From Pseudoduganella dura (lineage in GTDB: Bacteria; Pseudomonadota; Gammaproteobacteria; Burkholderiales; Burkholderiaceae_D), in contig NZ_WNWM01000002.1 of the NCBI RefSeq assembly GCF_009727155.1, positions 6,076,001 through 6,140,000 of the forward strand: a stretch of 64,000 bases of DNA, given 5' to 3'. Within the stretch, counting starts at the first letter, position 1. Every line of letters starts with the position of its first letter. Position numbers and translations under genes: made by a program. Positions 36,261 to 44,423 of this stretch are shown in pieces. Under the pieces are notes generated by a model. That model was not told where the DNA came from and made no database searches. It worked only from the letters and a program-made list of their open reading frames with translations.

Positions 36261-37010
36261 TCAGTGGATCAGCATGCCGCCGTTGACGTCCAGCGTGACG
36301 CCGGTGCAGTAGGCGGACAGGTCGCTGGCCAGGAACACCACGGCGCCGGCGATGTCGTCGGCCTTGCCCAGCCGCGCCAGCGGGATGTCCCGGGCGATTT
36401 CGGCCTTGCGCTCGTCGGTCAGCTTGCCCTTGATGATGTCGGTGGCGATCAGGCCCGGCGTGATCGCATTGACGCGGATGCCGCTCGGTCCGAATTCGCG
36501 CGCCATCGCGCGCATCAGCCCCAGCACGCCGGCCTTGGCGGCCGAGTAGTGCGGTCCGCCGAGGATGCCGCCGCCGCGCTGCGCCGAGACGGACGAGGTG
36601 CAGACGATGCTGCCGCCTTGCTGGCGCTCCATGGCCGGCAGCACCGCCTGCGCCATCAGCAGCGTGCCGCGCAGGCTCACGTCGAGCACGGCGTCGTAGT
36701 CGGCCGCCGAGATGTCGAGCGTCTTGCGCGGCTGCGTGATGCCGGCGTTGGCGAACAGCACGTCGATACGGCCGTAGCGCTCCACCGCAGCCTTCGCCGC
36801 CGCTTCGCACTGTTCCTTGTTCGTGACGTCGGCCACCACGCCGAGGTGCTGCGGCCCCAGCTCGGCCGCCGCGCCGGCCGGATTCGCGCCGGCCAGGTCG
36901 AGGATCACCACGTTCGCGCCGTGCGCCGCCAGCATGCGCGCCGTTGCAAAGCCCAGTCCGTTGATGCCGGCGCCGCCGGTCACGATTGCCACCTTGTCTT
37001 TCAATAACAT
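36261..37010 (-). CDS. SDR-family oxidoreductase
   Basis: 249 aa. NAD(P)-binding N-terminus AIVTGGAGINGLGFATARML (a slightly stretched TGxxxGxG), LFANAGITQPRK (NAG), active-site SSVSAQ and HYSAAKAG (Tyr/Lys). GLIATDIIKG and the C-terminal GVTLDVNGGMLI are typical of classical SDRs acting on sugars or polyols. Start ATG 37010 follows CCGGAGACTCCA. It may supply the keto-sugar used by the neighbouring transketolase; the substrate is unknown. Separated from that operon only by the plus-strand LysR gene. Confidence 0.9.
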   Translation of the reverse strand: MLLKDKVAIVTGGAGINGLGFATARMLAAHGANVVILDLAGANPAGAAAELGPQHLGVVADVTNKEQCEAAAKAAVERYGRIDVLFANAGITQPRKTLDISAADYDAVLDVSLRGTLLMAQAVLPAMERQQGGSIVCTSSVSAQRGGGILGGPHYSAAKAGVLGLMRAMAREFGPSGIRVNAITPGLIATDIIKGKLTDERKAEIARDIPLARLGKADDIAGAVVFLASDLSAYCTGVTLDVNGGMLIH

Positions 37011-37118
37011 TGGAGTCTCCGGTTGTTCATGTCGTGCCGTCATGGTGGCCGACGGCGGCGATGCGGACAAACGAGGAAAACTCAGCGCAGGGCGAATTGG
37101 ATTCAGGTCTGGCGGCGA

Positions 37119-38051
37119 CTACTTCGGCGCGAGCGGTACCTGCCGGATGCCGCCCTGTTCGTCGTACTCCAGTGGCGCCACCGCGATCGAGCGCCGGTGG
37201 CTGCCACCGCCAGGCAACAGGCTGTCGTGATAGAACAGCCAGCTCTTGCCGCCATGTTCGAGGATCGCCTGGTGATTCGTCGAGATCTCCAGGTAATCCA
37301 GTACGACGCCGCGATACGCGAACGGCCCCGCCGGCGAACCGCCCGTGGCGTACACGATCTGGCCCGGCCAGCCGGTGGAGAACGTGAAGTAATACGTGCC
37401 GTTGCGCTCGTGCAGGAACGGCGCCTCGCCGTACACTTTTTTCGGGTCGCCGGCGGGCAGGCCGGTGATCGCCACGTCCAGGATCGGGCCGTCCAGCGTG
37501 GTCATGTCGGCCTTCAGCTTTACGACCTTCGGCACGCGGGTGCCGAAGTACAGCCAGGCCTGGCCATTCCTGTCGATGAACACGGCGGGGTCGATCGGCT
37601 CGTCGCCGGCATTGGCGTCGCGTGCCTTGTCCACCAGCGGCGTGGTGCGGGCGTCCGCGAAGCCGCCGTCCGGCCGGTTCGATACGGCCACGCCGATCCT
37701 GTCGCCGCCCACCGGCGCATAGAAGTAGAACCTGCCGTTGCGCTGTACCGCGTCCGGCGCCCAGGCCTTGGCATCAGGGCGCGCCCATTTGAACACTTTG
37801 ACATCGAGCGGGATGCCGGCATCCTGCCACGTTTTCATGTCCGACGACGTGTAAAGGCGCCAGGTCGTGGAATCCCAGTACTTGCCGGAGTTGCTGGCGT
37901 CGTCGGTGGCGTACAGGTAGAACTTGCCACCGGCTTGCGTCGTGAAGTAATGGGGCGATGGATCGGCGTTGAAGCGCTGCGCGATCGGCTGGCCGATGCC
38001 GGCAGCGGCGGGAATGGCAAGCGCGAGCAGCGCGGCAGCAAGGTAGTGCAT
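37119..38051 (-). CDS. Glycoside hydrolase family 43 protein, exported
   Basis: 310 aa with a signal peptide (residues 1-18). Five-bladed beta-propeller of GH43 with the inverting catalytic set visible: base Asp30 in FNADPSPHYF, pKa-modulating Asp154 in EPIDPAVFID and acid Glu209 in KVYGEAPFLHERNG. Expected to remove arabinose, xylose or galactose units from plant polysaccharides in the periplasm or outside. Leader CCGGAGACCCG. Lies 108 nt downstream of the SDR start on the same strand, so not obviously in its operon. Confidence 0.9.
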   Translation of the reverse strand: MHYLAAALLALAIPAAAGIGQPIAQRFNADPSPHYFTTQAGGKFYLYATDDASNSGKYWDSTTWRLYTSSDMKTWQDAGIPLDVKVFKWARPDAKAWAPDAVQRNGRFYFYAPVGGDRIGVAVSNRPDGGFADARTTPLVDKARDANAGDEPIDPAVFIDRNGQAWLYFGTRVPKVVKLKADMTTLDGPILDVAITGLPAGDPKKVYGEAPFLHERNGTYYFTFSTGWPGQIVYATGGSPAGPFAYRGVVLDYLEISTNHQAILEHGGKSWLFYHDSLLPGGGSHRRSIAVAPLEYDEQGGIRQVPLAPK

Positions 38052-38183
38052 CGGGTCTCCGGTAAGGGGGGTGCTGGCTGCACTGGGCAGACTTGACGCT
38101 CAGGCGTGGCCAAACATATGATTGCGGCGGTTTTGCACTTGTGTCAACATGCCAATAATCAGTTTTCCGAGAGATTGGCCAAC

Positions 38184-38654
38184 ATGCGTAGCTTGCCGAT
38201 TGCCCTGTTCGCTATTGCAGCCTTGCCGCACGTGCCGGCCCATGCGCAGGCCACGCCGGCATTCGGGCCCGCGCCCACCTACGATGCGGCGCTGGCCAAA
38301 TCGCTGGGCGCCAGCGACCAGGGCATGCGCGCCTACGTGCTGGTGTTGCTGAAGACCGGCCCGAAGCCCGTGCCGAAGGGGGCGGAACGCGACAAAATGT
38401 TCGCTGGCCACTTCGCCAACATGGAACGCCTGGCCAGGGATAAAAAGCTGGTGGTGGCGGGGCCGCTCGATGGCGTCGATGGCCTGCGCGGCATGTTCGT
38501 GTTCGCCGCCGCCGACATCGACGAAGCGAAATCGCTGGTCGCCACCGATCCCGTCATCGTCAACGGCGAAATGGTGGCCGAGTACCACAAGTTCTTTTCC
38601 ACGGCCGCGCTGATGGCCGTGAACGATATCCATAATCGCATCATCAGGAAATAA
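38184..38654 (+). CDS. Exported YciI-like protein
   Basis: 156 aa: signal peptide (MRSLPIALFAIAALPHVPAHA, read as residues 1-21) followed by a YciI-type alpha/beta domain (YVLVLLKTGPKPVPKG, HFANMERLARDKKLVVAGPL, LRGMFVFAAADIDEAKSLV, DPVIVNGEMVAEYHKFF). YciI proteins are small ferredoxin-like folds, usually cytoplasmic; an exported version is less common. Function unknown. A small lipoprotein gene follows 13 nt downstream. Confidence 0.82.
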   Translation: MRSLPIALFAIAALPHVPAHAQATPAFGPAPTYDAALAKSLGASDQGMRAYVLVLLKTGPKPVPKGAERDKMFAGHFANMERLARDKKLVVAGPLDGVDGLRGMFVFAAADIDEAKSLVATDPVIVNGEMVAEYHKFFSTAALMAVNDIHNRIIRK

Positions 38655-38667
38655 CGGAGACGTTTTG

Positions 38668-38841
38668 GTGAGCAAGACCATACTTTTCATCGCCCTCGCA
38701 TTCGGCCTGGCCGGCTGCAAATACCTGCCGCGGGACGCGGATCAATCCTGCGACAAGCTGGTGGACTGGAACGACCGCAAGGCGTGCAAGGAAAAGCAGT
38801 CGACCGAGCAGAGGGAGTGGGAGAAACGCAGTGCGAAATAG
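38668..38841 (+). CDS. Small lipoprotein (57 aa)
   Basis: GTG start with a CGGAGACG leader 9 nt upstream. The product begins MSKTILFIALAFGLAGC, a lipoprotein signal with lipobox LAGC (Cys17). The mature 41 residues are highly charged, with two further Cys (SCDKLVDWN, ACKEKQ) and a Lys/Glu-rich end. It starts 13 nt after the YciI-like gene and is probably co-transcribed. No family recognised. Confidence 0.7.
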   Translation: MSKTILFIALAFGLAGCKYLPRDADQSCDKLVDWNDRKACKEKQSTEQREWEKRSAK

Positions 38842-38958
38842 TCCGGTCGGAGAATGGCGCCAATTTCAAGCCTCTTCAGAGGCGCCAGCGTGAGAAACGA
38901 CGAAATATCAGACCGTTCGGAAGATAAGGGCTTTTGAATCAGCATAGGGAACAGTTTT

Positions 38959-39498
38959 ATGACCAGTAAAGCAGGGAACGACATTCGGTTTCGACTCGGC
39001 ACCGAAAACAATCGCAGTGCGCGTCAAGCAGCTTATTTGTTTCTGATGTGCAGCCTCGGCGCAGTCTCGATGAATGCCGCGCAAGGAGCGCCTTCTGCTC
39101 CAATCACGGAAGCACAAGTGGGCCGCATCGACACTGCGCTGCAACTGCAAGGGCCGGAAACGTCGCTTACCAAAGCCGTAGGGGAAGCCAGAAACACGAT
39201 TGCCCAATTTCTCAAGGTTCACTCCTGTATCACTTATAACGCCAGCAGCCTGAATAACTTTGCGGCGCCTGGCAAGCTCTATCCCAACAATAATTACACG
39301 CAGAGCCCGAAACCGCAGATGCGCCGGCATGACAAGGGCTCGTGTGTCACTGTTCAGCGCGTGCAAGGCTGGGCAATGCCTGCGGACAATGCGCTTCGGT
39401 TTGAAGTCGTCTATACCTCCGATACCAGCGGAGAGAGTGCAAAAAGCATGCATGAAATGCAGAAGCAGCCGAACGGTGAATGGCTGTTCTCTCGATAA
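38959..39498 (+). CDS. Uncharacterised exported protein
   Basis: 179 aa with a long N-region (residues 1-24) and a hydrophobic core (AAYLFLMCSLGAVSM) likely to be a signal peptide, cut near AAQGA. The mature part contains two Cys (SCITYNASS and SCVTVQRVQGW) and ends with EVVYTSDTSGES, MHEMQKQPNGEWLFSR. The repeated Tyr/Asn-rich middle and the terminal 'NGEW' beta-strand recall small envelope proteins. I do not recognise the family. GC content is lower than in the neighbours. Confidence 0.7.
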   Translation: MTSKAGNDIRFRLGTENNRSARQAAYLFLMCSLGAVSMNAAQGAPSAPITEAQVGRIDTALQLQGPETSLTKAVGEARNTIAQFLKVHSCITYNASSLNNFAAPGKLYPNNNYTQSPKPQMRRHDKGSCVTVQRVQGWAMPADNALRFEVVYTSDTSGESAKSMHEMQKQPNGEWLFSR

Positions 39499-39518
39499 CG
39501 CCACATTGAAGAATCCAG

Positions 39519-39539
39519 GGCGGCCATGGCCGCCTTTTT
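39519..39539 (+). terminator. Intrinsic terminator
   Basis: GGCGGCC-AT-GGCCGCC (39519-39534, with a 2-nt loop) followed by TTTTT, 21 nt after the stop of the preceding gene. Confidence 0.88.
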
Positions 39540-39642
39540 GAATTCCAGGGCTGCATCCTTTCAGCGGCGGGTTTTGACTGCCTGCCACCCGGCTCGCAGA
39601 GAAGTATCGGAGCCTGCCGATTCAGCCGATGTTCGCAACCAT

Positions 39643-39780
39643 TCAGAACCGCCCGCGCAGCGTCACCGTCGCCTTGCGCGGCTCGCCCCGGAACACGCCG
39701 TCATAAAAGCCCACGTTGCGGTAGTAATGGCGGTCCAGCAGGTTCGATACGTTTCCGGTGTCTGCCACCGGGTTACGCAT
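39643..39780 (-). pseudogene. TonB-dependent siderophore receptor remnant (C-terminal 36-45 codons)
   Basis: Read on the minus strand, the last codons give VSNLLDRHYYRNVGFYDG followed by VFRGEPRKATVTLRGRF and a stop. This is the invariant last two strands and terminal Phe of FpvA/FhuE-type receptors. Nothing of the plug or the rest of the barrel remains; similarity ends near 39756 and the in-frame stop upstream is at 39787. A Fur-box-like sequence (39802-39820) lies just upstream, as if an internal deletion joined promoter and gene end. The rest of the 39499-39948 gap holds only the terminator and no gene. Confidence 0.75.
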
Positions 39781-39801
39781 CTTGATTCACGGATCTTCCG
39801 G

Positions 39802-39820
39802 ATAAATGGGAATCATTCGC
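39802..39820 (-). promoter_or_regulatory. Degenerate Fur-box-like site
   Basis: TAAATGGGAATCATTCGC lies within this 19-bp stretch, which matches 12 of 19 positions of the classical Fur consensus, including the AATCATT core. It is placed where the promoter of the deleted TonB receptor would have been. Confidence 0.45.
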
Positions 39821-39948
39821 GTTGATTGTATGCGTCAAATGTCTGATTGGCAACGCGTCATGCACTGCGATGGTGCTTCCATGCCTTACAATCACGGGCC
39901 GGCACGGATCGGCCCCATCAACCACACTCCGAGACGAATGACTCCCGA

Positions 39949-42321
39949 ATGACGCTAATTCGCACCCTGATCACCGCCCCGCGCCACCTGGCGCGAACCA
40001 CCCTGGCCATCGCGCTGGTATCGACGCTGGCGCTGGCCGGCGCCGCGCAGGCCGCAACGACAAGCCTGAACGATGCCTGGCAATTCCATCGCGCCGACAA
40101 CGCCGCGCTGGCCAGCGCCGACAAGGCGCCGGCCGGCGCCTGGTCCACTGTCAGCCTGCCGCACGCGGCGCACATCGAGCCGCGCGTGCCGACAGCGCCC
40201 TGGCAGGGCACGGTGTTCTACAAGAAAACGTTCGACGCGCCGCTCAAGCCGGGCGAACGGGCGATCCTGCGTTTCGAGGCGGTGATGAACGTGGCCGACG
40301 TGTGGCTGAACGGCAAGCACCTGGGCCGGCACCTGGGCGGCTACCTGCCGTTCGCGTTCGACGTGACGAACCTGCTGAAGGCGGGCGGCAAGAACGAAGT
40401 CATCGTTCGCGCGAACAACGAAGATAACGCTATCACCGGCCCCAAGCCACTGAAGGAACTCGATTACATCCAGCACGGCGGCATGTACCGCGGCGTGAGC
40501 CTGGTCACCAAGCCGGCCGTTCACATTACCGATGAAATCCTGGCCGCCACGCCGGCCGGCGGCGGCGTGTTCGTCACGTTCCCGCAGGCCGACCGGGTCG
40601 CGGCGACCGTGCAGGTCAAGACCGAAGTGAGCAACACGTCGAAAACGGCGCGCACCGTCACCTTGCGCAACACGCTGGCCTGGCAGGGCAGGGAAGTCGC
40701 CCGCGCCGAGCAGCAGGTGACGCTGAAGGCCGGCGAGCGCCGCCACGTGACGATGCCGCTGCGGGTCGGCCAGCCGAACCTGTGGTCGCCGCAGCAGCCG
40801 AACCTGCACGTGCTCGACACCACGGTGTCCGGCGAGGGAGCCGAAGACAGCGTGCAAACCCGCATCGGCATCCGCCGGCTGGCGTTCGACAAGAACCGGC
40901 TGCTGCTGAACGGCGAGCCGCTGCAGCTGCGCGGCGTGAACCGCCACCAGGAATATCCGCACGTGGGCTATGCGCTGTCGCCGCAGGCCGAGTACCGCGA
41001 TGCGCTGCTGGTGAAGAAATACGGTTTCGACTACATCCGCCTGTCGCACTATCCGCAGTCGCCGGCCTTCATGGCGGCGGCGGACGAGCTGGGCCTGCTG
41101 GTGATCCCGGGCGTGCCGGGCTGGCAGTACTTCAACAAGGACCCGGCGTTCAGCAAGCAGGTGCTGCGCACCTGCGAGGACATGATCCGCCGCGACCGCA
41201 ACCACGCCAGCGTGCTGGCCTGGGAATGCTCGCTGAACGAGACCGACATGCCGGACGCGTTCGTGGACATGCTGCACAAGACCGTGCACACCGAATACCC
41301 GGGCGACCAGGCCTTCTCGGTGGGCTGGGTGCCGCGCGCCTACGACATCTACATGCAGGCGCGCCAGCATCGCCTCGATTCGAAACACGCGCTGCCGGAC
41401 AAGCCGCTGATCGTTTCCGAATACGGCGACTGGGAGTACTACGCGATGAACGCGGGTTTCAACCAGACCGCGTGGGGCGACCTGAAGCCGGCCGACCGCT
41501 CCAGCCGCCAGCTGCTGGGCCAGGGTGAAAAACACCTGCTGCAGCAGGCCGCCAACGTGGCCGAGGCGCACGACGACAATTTCGGCACGCCCGCCTTCGC
41601 CGACGGATACTGGGTCATGTTCGACTATGCGCGCGGCTATGCGCCCGACCTGGAAGCTTCCGGCGTGATGAGCATCGACCGGCTGCCGAAGTTCGCCGCC
41701 GAATTCTTCCGTTCGCAGCGCGATCCCGAGCAGGTGCCGCAGCCTGGCGCACAGCCGGCCGCGCAAAACTGGGGCGGCGGCCCGATGGTGTTCATCGCCA
41801 GCTACTGGACGCCGGCATCGTCGCCGCGCGTGCGCGTGTTCACGAACGCCGAGGAAGTGGAGCTGCGCCTCAACGGCAAGACCGTGGCGCGGCAGAAGGC
41901 GGCGCCGTCCGCCACGCATCCGAAGCTGAAGCATCCGCCGGTGGAATTCGACACCGGCGCCTTCCAGGCCGGCGAACTGGTGGCCGTCGCCTACACCGCC
42001 GGCAAGGCCGTGGCCGAGCACAAGGTGCGCACGCCGGGCGCCGCGGTGAAGCTCGACGTGGCGCTGGACGACATGGGCGTGCCGGTGGGGGCGGGCGACC
42101 TGGTCTTCGCCCGCGCGCGCCTGGTGGATGCCGACGGCACCACGGTGCCAGACAATGGCCAGGCCGTCACGTTCACCGCCGGTCCGGGCTATGAACTGGT
42201 CGCGGGCCCGCAGGCGACGACCGAAGCGGGCATCGCCAGCGTGCTGGTGCGCGTGATGCAGCCGAACGGCACGCTGGGCGCGGCCGCCGGCAAGCTGCAG
42301 GGCGCGCTCGCGCCGAAGTAA
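39949..42321 (+). CDS. Glycoside hydrolase family 2 (beta-galactosidase-type), exported
   Basis: 790 aa with a signal peptide (ending GAAQA, about residue 29). Domains in order: sugar-binding jelly roll (about 35-200, with GERAILRFEAVMNVADVWLNG in two parts), immunoglobulin-like domain (to about 320), TIM barrel (about 330-620) and C-terminal domains with an Ig-like 'DADGTTVPDNGQAVTF' segment. Acid/base Glu431 is in SLNETDMP; nucleophile Glu491 is in IVSEYGDWEYY. Retaining enzyme, probably beta-galactosidase or a related activity on oligosaccharides. Start ATG 39949 overlaps a short ATG-stop at 39938. No sugar transporter adjoins it. Confidence 0.92.
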   Translation: MTLIRTLITAPRHLARTTLAIALVSTLALAGAAQAATTSLNDAWQFHRADNAALASADKAPAGAWSTVSLPHAAHIEPRVPTAPWQGTVFYKKTFDAPLKPGERAILRFEAVMNVADVWLNGKHLGRHLGGYLPFAFDVTNLLKAGGKNEVIVRANNEDNAITGPKPLKELDYIQHGGMYRGVSLVTKPAVHITDEILAATPAGGGVFVTFPQADRVAATVQVKTEVSNTSKTARTVTLRNTLAWQGREVARAEQQVTLKAGERRHVTMPLRVGQPNLWSPQQPNLHVLDTTVSGEGAEDSVQTRIGIRRLAFDKNRLLLNGEPLQLRGVNRHQEYPHVGYALSPQAEYRDALLVKKYGFDYIRLSHYPQSPAFMAAADELGLLVIPGVPGWQYFNKDPAFSKQVLRTCEDMIRRDRNHASVLAWECSLNETDMPDAFVDMLHKTVHTEYPGDQAFSVGWVPRAYDIYMQARQHRLDSKHALPDKPLIVSEYGDWEYYAMNAGFNQTAWGDLKPADRSSRQLLGQGEKHLLQQAANVAEAHDDNFGTPAFADGYWVMFDYARGYAPDLEASGVMSIDRLPKFAAEFFRSQRDPEQVPQPGAQPAAQNWGGGPMVFIASYWTPASSPRVRVFTNAEEVELRLNGKTVARQKAAPSATHPKLKHPPVEFDTGAFQAGELVAVAYTAGKAVAEHKVRTPGAAVKLDVALDDMGVPVGAGDLVFARARLVDADGTTVPDNGQAVTFTAGPGYELVAGPQATTEAGIASVLVRVMQPNGTLGAAAGKLQGALAPK

Positions 42322-42391
42322 GCATCGACGGCGCCGGTGAACTGGCGCCAGGCTCCCTGCGGCGTGCCTGGCGGAGGGCGCATGTGGCAAC

Positions 42392-43135
42392 TTACGCTGC
42401 AAAGCCCCCGTCGATCAGCAGGTCGGCCCCGGTCACGAACGCGCTTTCCGGGCCGGCCAGGTAGGCGATCATCGCGGCCACCTCGTCGGGGCGGCCGTGG
42501 CGCGGCAAGGCCATCAGGCCGTGCATCAGGTCGGCGAATTCCCCTTCGGCCGGGTTCATCTCGGTATCGACGGGGCCCGGCTGCACATTGTTGACGGTGA
42601 TGCCGCGCGGCCCCAGGTCGCGCGCCAGGCCCTTGGCCAGGCCGGTCAGCGCCGATTTGCTCATCGCGTACACCGCGCCGCCCGCGAACGGCATGCGCAG
42701 CGCGTTGGTGCTGCTCACGTTGATGATCCGGCCCCCTTCCTTCATGTGGGCGGCTGCCGCCTTGGCGGCCACGAACACCGAGCGGACATTCACCGCCACC
42801 GTCGCATCGAAATCCTCCAGTGTGAATTCGGCCACGTTGGCCAGCCGCAGCACGCCGGCGTTGTTGACGAGGATGTCGAGGCGCCCGAAACGGTCGGCCA
42901 CCGTATCGATCGCCCGTGTCAGCGCGGCGGCGTCCGCCGCGTCCGCGCGGATCGCCAGCGCGGTACCGCCGGCGGCTTCGATTTCCGCCGCCAGCGCCTC
43001 GGCCGCGGCGGCGGAGGCGCCATAGCCGATGGCGACGGTCGCGCCATCGCGCGCCAGCCGCCGCGCCGTGGCCGCGCCGATGCCGCGCGAGCCGCCGTTA
43101 ATAAATGCAACCTTGCCGTTCAGAGTCGTGTTCAT
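42392..43135 (-). CDS. SDR-family oxidoreductase (3-oxoacyl-ACP reductase-like)
   Basis: 247 aa. Cofactor motif AFINGGSRGIGAATARRLA (Asn replaces Thr of the usual TGG), DILVNNAGVLRLANV (NNAG), INVSSTNALRMP, AVYAMSKSALTGLAKGLA (Tyr/Lys), TVNNVQPGPVDTEMNP and a C-terminal ADLLIDGGFAA. Small-molecule ketone/alcohol oxidoreductase of unknown substrate. Divergent from a LysR gene with about 112 nt between them, a common regulator-target pair. Leader AAAGGAAACACC. Confidence 0.9.
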   Translation of the reverse strand: MNTTLNGKVAFINGGSRGIGAATARRLARDGATVAIGYGASAAAAEALAAEIEAAGGTALAIRADAADAAALTRAIDTVADRFGRLDILVNNAGVLRLANVAEFTLEDFDATVAVNVRSVFVAAKAAAAHMKEGGRIINVSSTNALRMPFAGGAVYAMSKSALTGLAKGLARDLGPRGITVNNVQPGPVDTEMNPAEGEFADLMHGLMALPRHGRPDEVAAMIAYLAGPESAFVTGADLLIDGGFAA

Positions 43136-43247
43136 GGTGTTTCCTTTCAGGGTGGGATGTCGATGAACACAGTATGGCTACCCTGATTCGATCGCGGTAG
43201 TACGTGAATCGGTGGTTCAGTTTCAACCGGCGGTATAAGATGTGTCG

Positions 43248-44177
43248 ATGGACACTGAACTGAGCAGCTACCTCGATGCCTTCATCGCCGCCGCCGATGA
43301 ACACAGCTTTTCCGCCGCCGCGCGGCGCCTCGGCGTGACGCCGGCCGCTGTCAGCAAGAGCGTGGCCCGCCTGGAGGCGAGGCTCGGCGTGCGGCTGTTC
43401 CGGCGCAGTACGCGCAGCCTCGCGCTGACGACCGACGGCGCGCGCCTGTATGGCCAGGTGCGCCTGCCGTGGAGCGAGATCGGCGACGCGCTGACCGAGC
43501 TGCGCGAGGGCGCCGGCAAGCCGGCCGGCACGCTGAAGGTGTCGCTGGCCTACGCGGTGGGCCACCGGTACGTGGTGCCCCTGGTGGAGCGGTTCGTGCG
43601 GCGCTATCCGGCCGTGGTGCCCGACCTGTATTTCGACAACCGGGGTGTCGACGTGGTCGCCGAAGGATTCGACGCGGCGATCGGCGGCGGCATCGAGCTG
43701 ACCGAAGGGCTGGTCGCGCGCGAGCTGGCGCAGGTGGGCATGGTGCTGGCCGCGGCGCCGGCCTACCTGCGCGATCATCCGGCACCCGCGACGCCGGACG
43801 ACCTGGCCCGGCACGGCGGGGTGCTGCGCCGCTCGCTGGCATCGGGCCGGTTGCTGCCCTGGCGGCTGCGCAACGGCGCCGGCGAAGAGGTCGTGGTCAC
43901 CGTGCGGGCCGTCGCGGTGCTCGACGATCCGGACGCGATGGCCCGCGCCGCCGCCTGCGGCATGGGCATCGCGCTGCTGCCGCTGCCGCACGCGTTGCCG
44001 TTGCTCGATAGCGGCGAGCTGGTGCGCGTGCTGTCCGGCTGGCACGGCGAAACCCGCCCGCTGTCGATCTATTATTCGAGCCGCAAGCTGGTACCGGCCA
44101 GGGTGCGCGTCTTCGTCGATTTCATCGTCGACGAATTTCGCACCGGCGGAGTGCGGCAGCGGTTCGCGACGGTTTGA
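43248..44177 (+). CDS. LysR-family regulator, divergent from SDR
   Basis: 309 aa. HTH in LDAFIAAADEHSFSAAARRLG and VTPAAVSKSVARLEARLGVR (residues about 7-58), with CrgA/DsdC-like effector domain (GTLKVSLAYAVGHRYVVPLV in two parts, GFDAAIGGGIELTEGLVARE, FVDFIVDEF). Start could be GTG 43242 or ATG 43248; the ATG has an AAGA-type leader at good spacing and gives the usual N-terminus. It likely regulates the adjacent SDR gene in response to an aromatic or quinone-like compound, as for related regulators; that is inference. Confidence 0.88.
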   Translation: MDTELSSYLDAFIAAADEHSFSAAARRLGVTPAAVSKSVARLEARLGVRLFRRSTRSLALTTDGARLYGQVRLPWSEIGDALTELREGAGKPAGTLKVSLAYAVGHRYVVPLVERFVRRYPAVVPDLYFDNRGVDVVAEGFDAAIGGGIELTEGLVARELAQVGMVLAAAPAYLRDHPAPATPDDLARHGGVLRRSLASGRLLPWRLRNGAGEEVVVTVRAVAVLDDPDAMARAAACGMGIALLPLPHALPLLDSGELVRVLSGWHGETRPLSIYYSSRKLVPARVRVFVDFIVDEFRTGGVRQRFATV

Positions 44178-44320
44178 CAGCGCGGCAAGCTTGGCAGGCC
44201 GCACATACCTGTCCAGGACGTTTTGTGACTATTGGAGAGAATCTTTGCACATGACCGGTCAGTTACAGCCCGAATGTAACTTGCACGCTACACATTGTTA
44301 AAAGCCCTAGCTCAAGAAAC

Positions 44321-44349
44321 TTTACGCGGGGCAATTGCGGCGGGATAAT
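44321..44349 (+). promoter_or_regulatory. Probable sigma-70 promoter of the chemoreceptor-CheW operon
   Basis: TTTACG (44321-44326), 17 nt, GATAAT (44344-44349), 75 nt before the chemoreceptor start codon. Four of six and five of six consensus matches. Confidence 0.5.
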
Positions 44350-44423
44350 CCCCTTGCCGACCCTTTCAGTGTCGCGTTCGTCCGCCGCCTGGTGGATCTC
44401 ACCAACCGACACGAGGACCAGCA

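Noticed and set aside
42330..42349. GGCGCC inverted repeat after the GH2 gene as a terminator
   Set aside because: Six-base arms, eight-base loop and no T-run; too weak to call, although it lies between convergent genes.
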